Source: DATEOR01 sp036279015 | GTDB lineage: Bacteria > Actinomycetota > Thermoleophilia > Gaiellales > Gaiellaceae | DNA: 33,844 bases | NCBI GenBank assembly: GCA_036279015.1 | Contig: DASUJY010000054.1 | Coordinates: forward strand, 1 to 33,844 | Direction: 5' to 3' | Part shown: positions 31,048 through 33,844 of the stretch, one piece after another | Numbering within the stretch: the first letter of the stretch is position 1 | Layout of the letters: the number at the start of each line of letters is the position of its first letter | Made by a program: the position numbers and the translations under genes | The notes under the pieces: generated by a model | The model's database searches: none | Told to the model about the DNA's origin: nothing | What the model saw: the letters and a program-made list of their open reading frames with translations, nothing else

Positions 31048-33573
31048 CTACTCGTCGTCGTGCTGCTCGTCGTCGCCGGCTTCGGCGGACGGCTCTTCGG
31101 GCGGCACCGTGACCTTCTCGGGCTCGGGCTCCGGGCCCTCGATGACCGAGATGTCGACCTCTTCGTCGTCCTTGCGCTCGACCATGATCGTCGAGCCCGG
31201 CTTCAAGGAGCGGCCGAGGACGAAGTCGGCGAGCGGATCCTCGATGTAGTGCTGGATCGCGCGGCGGAGCGGCCGGGCGCCCATCGCCGGGTCGTAGCCC
31301 TTCTCGACGAGGAGCTCCTTCGCGTCCTCCGTGAGCTCGATCGCGGCCTCGTGCTCGCCCATCTGCTCCTTGAGCCGCTTCATCATCAGGTCGACGATCG
31401 TCTTGATCTCTTCCTTCGTCAGCTTGTGGAAGACGATCACCTCGTCGATGCGGTTCAGGAGCTCGGGGCGGAAGACCTTCTTGAGCTCGCCCATGATCCG
31501 GTCCTTCATGTCCTCGTAGGAGAGGCCGGTCTCGTCGCCGACGGTGAAGCCGAGCGACTGGTTCTTCGAGATCGTCGCCGCGCCGATGTTCGAGGTCATG
31601 ATCACAATCGTGTTGCGGAAGTCGACCTTGCGGCCCTGGGCGTCGGTCAGCTTCCCGTCCTCCAGGATCTGGAGCAGGATGTTGAAGACGTCCGGGTGGG
31701 CCTTCTCGACCTCGTCGAGGAGGACGACCGAGTAGGGCTTGCGGCGAACGGCCTCGGTCAGCTGGCCGCCCTCGTCGTAGCCGATGTAGCCCGGAGGCGA
31801 GCCGACGAGCCGGGACACGGAGTGCTTCTCCATGTACTCCGACATGTCGACCTGGATCATCGCGTCCTCGTCGCCGAACAGGAACTCGGCGAGCGTCCGT
31901 GCGAGCTCGGTCTTCCCGACGCCCGAGGGGCCGAGGAAGATGAACGAGCCGGTCGGCCGCTTGGGGTCCTTGATGCCGGCCCGCGCGCGGCGGATCGACT
32001 TGGAGACGGCGACGATCGCCTCGTTCTGGCCGATGACGCGCTTGTGGAGCTCCTCCTCCATGCGGATGAGCTTCTGCGACTCGGCCTCGGTGAGCTTGAA
32101 GACGGGGATGCCCGTCCACATCGAGACGATGTCGGCGATCTCCTCCTCGCCGATCTCGGGCTGCTCGACCTGCTCCGAGTTGCGCCACTTCTCCTCGAGG
32201 TCGCGCTTCTTCTGCGTCAGCTTCCGCTCCTTGTCGCGGAGGTTCGCGGCCTTCTCGAACTCCTGCGCCTCGATCGCCGCCTCCTTCTCCTCGCGCACCC
32301 GCTCGATCTCCTCCTCGAGCTCGCGGTGGCGCGGCGGTGCGGTCATCGTCTTGATGCGCATGCGCGACGCGGCCTCGTCGATGAGGTCGATCGCCTTGTC
32401 GGGCAGGTGCCGGTCCTGGATGTAGCGGTCGGAGAGGACAGCGGCCGCGCGAAGGGCGTCGTCCGTGATCGTGCAGCGGTGGTGGGCCTCGTAGCGGTCA
32501 CGGAGACCGCGCAGGATCTGGACCGTGTCGTCCACGACCGGCTCCTCGACCTTGATCTGCTGAAAGCGGCGCTCGAGGGCGGCGTCGCGCTCGAGGTACT
32601 TGCGGTACTCGTCGAGCGTCGTCGCGCCGATCGTCTGGAGCTCGCCGCGAGCAAGGGCAGGCTTCAGGATCGAGGCCGCGTCGATCGCGCCCTCGGCGGC
32701 GCCCGCGCCAACGAGATTGTGCAGCTCGTCGATGAACAGGATGATGTCGCCGCGCTGGGTGATCTCCTTCATCACCTTCTTCAGGCGCTCCTCGAACTCA
32801 CCGCGGTACTTCGACCCGGCGACGAGGGCCGCGAGGTCGAGCGTGTAGATCTGCTTGTTCTTCAGGAGCTCGGGGACCTGGTTGCCGCTGATGCGCGCGG
32901 CGAGGCCCTCGACGACGGCGGTCTTGCCGACGCCGGGCTCGCCGATCAGCACCGGGTTGTTCTTCGTCCGGCGCGAGAGGATCTGCATCACGCGCTCGAT
33001 CTCGGTCTGGCGACCGACGACCGGGTCGAGCTTCCCCTCGGCGGCCAGGCGCGTGAGGTTGCGCCCGAACTGGTCGAGGAGCTTCGAGCTCTTCGTCTTC
33101 TCGCCCGCCGCGCCGCCGCCGCCCTGCTGCCGCCTGCCGGGGCCGGAGAGCATGCGGATGATCTCGTTGCGGATCTTCTCCGCGTCGGCGTCGAAGTCGA
33201 GCAGGATGCGGGCGGCCACACCCTCGTTCTCGCGCACGAGGCCGAGGAGGATGTGCTCCGTCCCGATGTAGTTGTGGCCGAGTGAGAGCGCCTCGCGCAG
33301 GGCGAGCTCGAGGACCTTCTTGGCGCGCGGCGTGAACGGGATCTGGCCCGTCGTGACCTCGTCGCCCTGGCCGACGATGCGCGCGACCTGCGCCCGCACC
33401 TCCTCCACGGTGATGTCGAGACTCTCGAGGACTCGTGCGGCCAGGCCCTCCTCCTCCCGCAGGAGGCCGAGGAGGATGTGCTCGGTCCCGATGTAGTTGT
33501 GCTTCAGCGCCCTGGCCTCGTCCTGCGCGAGGACGACGACCTGTCTTGCCCTCTCAGTAAAGCGTTCGAACAA
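31048..33573 (-). CDS. clpC: ATP-dependent Clp protease ATP-binding subunit ClpC
   Basis: An 841-residue AAA+ unfoldase (mycobacterial ClpC1 is 848). Two N-terminal Clp repeats (NYIGTEHILLGL at 26 and 101); first ATPase with Walker A GEPGVGKT (211-218) and FIDELHNLVGAG; a middle coiled-coil segment with a UVR-like part (EAQEFEKAANLRDKERKL, about 434-451); second ATPase with Walker A GPSGVGKT (548-555), SEYMEKHSVSRLVGSPPGYI and sensor NRIDEVIVF; acidic C-tail. It feeds ClpP. TTG 33573 gives the MFERFTERARQ start conserved in ClpC; a longer frame to 33681 adds 36 unlike residues. No ctsR or mcsAB lies upstream, unlike in Bacilli. Confidence 0.97.
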   Translation of the reverse strand: MFERFTERARQVVVLAQDEARALKHNYIGTEHILLGLLREEEGLAARVLESLDITVEEVRAQVARIVGQGDEVTTGQIPFTPRAKKVLELALREALSLGHNYIGTEHILLGLVRENEGVAARILLDFDADAEKIRNEIIRMLSGPGRRQQGGGGAAGEKTKSSKLLDQFGRNLTRLAAEGKLDPVVGRQTEIERVMQILSRRTKNNPVLIGEPGVGKTAVVEGLAARISGNQVPELLKNKQIYTLDLAALVAGSKYRGEFEERLKKVMKEITQRGDIILFIDELHNLVGAGAAEGAIDAASILKPALARGELQTIGATTLDEYRKYLERDAALERRFQQIKVEEPVVDDTVQILRGLRDRYEAHHRCTITDDALRAAAVLSDRYIQDRHLPDKAIDLIDEAASRMRIKTMTAPPRHRELEEEIERVREEKEAAIEAQEFEKAANLRDKERKLTQKKRDLEEKWRNSEQVEQPEIGEEEIADIVSMWTGIPVFKLTEAESQKLIRMEEELHKRVIGQNEAIVAVSKSIRRARAGIKDPKRPTGSFIFLGPSGVGKTELARTLAEFLFGDEDAMIQVDMSEYMEKHSVSRLVGSPPGYIGYDEGGQLTEAVRRKPYSVVLLDEVEKAHPDVFNILLQILEDGKLTDAQGRKVDFRNTIVIMTSNIGAATISKNQSLGFTVGDETGLSYEDMKDRIMGELKKVFRPELLNRIDEVIVFHKLTKEEIKTIVDLMMKRLKEQMGEHEAAIELTEDAKELLVEKGYDPAMGARPLRRAIQHYIEDPLADFVLGRSLKPGSTIMVERKDDEEVDISVIEGPEPEPEKVTVPPEEPSAEAGDDEQHDDE

Positions 33574-33636
33574 ACCCTCAAATCCTTTCTGGCTGGCTCC
33601 GGGACCTATGGTAGCTGACCGGTCGGGAGCCAAAGA

Positions 33637-33656
33637 AACCCCTCCGAGAGGCGGTT
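33637..33656 (-). other. Hairpin upstream of clpC
   Basis: On the minus strand AACC-G-CCTC pairs with GAGGGGTT (8 bp, one bulged base) around TCG, followed by TCTTT. It lies about 65 bp before the clpC start. A TACCAT -10 candidate (33608-33613) is downstream of it, so it may mark an upstream boundary rather than an attenuator. Confidence 0.35.
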
Positions 33657-33734
33657 CTCCTTCGTATCGGACGCACGACATCTTTGCTGAAGGAGACCCT
33701 CGGACGAGGGACGAGGCCTCGAGCGCGGCGACCG

Positions 33735-33844
33735 ATGGTCATCTCGATGCGAGTTCTAGGGGCGCTCGTGGCTTCGATTGTCTTCCTTGCGCTGGCCGGG
33801 TCGGCCGGGGCAGCGTCGATCGTGCAGCGGAACGCGCCCGAGCC
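33735..33844 (+). CDS. Start of a secreted protein (partial, runs off right edge)
   Basis: An open frame of 36 codons from ATG 33735 (a second ATG at 33747) to the window end. Residues 5-24 (MRVLGALVASIVFLALAG) form a typical signal peptide, with a signal peptidase site after SAGA or GAA. Nothing of the mature part beyond about ten residues is visible, so no family can be given. It is divergent from clpC, with 161 bp between. Confidence 0.55.
   Translation, partial: MVISMRVLGALVASIVFLALAGSAGAASIVQRNAPE

Noticed and set aside
31060..33285. 741-codon plus-strand open frame
   Set aside because: Mirror of clpC; no domain recognisable.

Overview
The window is a GC-rich bacterial chromosome segment (a large majority G+C, many GTG and TTG starts, almost no intergenic space). 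It most resembles a deep-branching actinobacterium of the Thermoleophilia type (Gaiella/Solirubrobacter relatives). That placement is inferred from the combination of CarD, a LexA box of the GAAC-N4-GTTC type, a sigma-H-like factor, ClpC with a UVR segment, and the codon bias. No 16S rRNA gene is present to settle it.

Left part (1-6570). The N-terminal part of a class III cyclase with a zinc ribbon runs off the left edge. Next come the RNase P RNA gene (minus strand) with a diverged copy of its 3' end, then a small zinc-ribbon gene coupled to lexA with a LexA box. A tRNA-Leu(GAG) follows, then a plus-strand operon: tldD, tldE/pmbA, a cytosolic six-Asp-box propeller and a MoaD/ThiS-like protein ending in GG-Phe-Leu.

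Middle part (6567-18533). secG, a CDF metal transporter and a GT4 glycosyltransferase are followed by two small unknown genes, tRNA-Thr(TGT), sigH, a YacP/Rae1-type NYN nuclease, a lone aminoglycoside nucleotidyltransferase-like gene with palindromic repeats behind it, rlmB and cysS. The glyoxylate shunt pair aceB-aceA is headed by a 50-residue Cys-rich micro-ORF and faces a LysR regulator. An unusually short glutamyl-tRNA synthetase closes this part.

Right part (18562-33844). A CPA1 antiporter and mutY lie on the plus strand. A long minus-strand series follows, read right to left: clpC, a frameshifted GNAT gene, a roughly 165-bp foldback element, a flavin reductase, a DadA-like oxidase, radA, disA, carD, a DUF1444-like lipoprotein, ispD, a HAD gene, ispF, nfeD, an SPFH protein and a rhodanese. 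A secreted-protein start runs off the right edge.

The most informative pattern is that the minus-strand backbone clpC-radA-disA-carD-ispD-ispF-gltX-cysS-rlmB-yacP-sigH follows the order known from Bacillus subtilis (clpC-radA-disA-yacL-ispD-ispF-gltX-cysE-cysS-mrnC-rlmB-yacP-sigH). Lineage-specific insertions interrupt it. The window therefore joins proteolysis, DNA integrity signalling by c-di-AMP, isoprenoid synthesis, tRNA charging, rRNA maturation and a regulatory sigma factor in one preserved order, with accessory genes inserted at the joints. No CRISPR array, prophage or insertion sequence with a transposase was seen.
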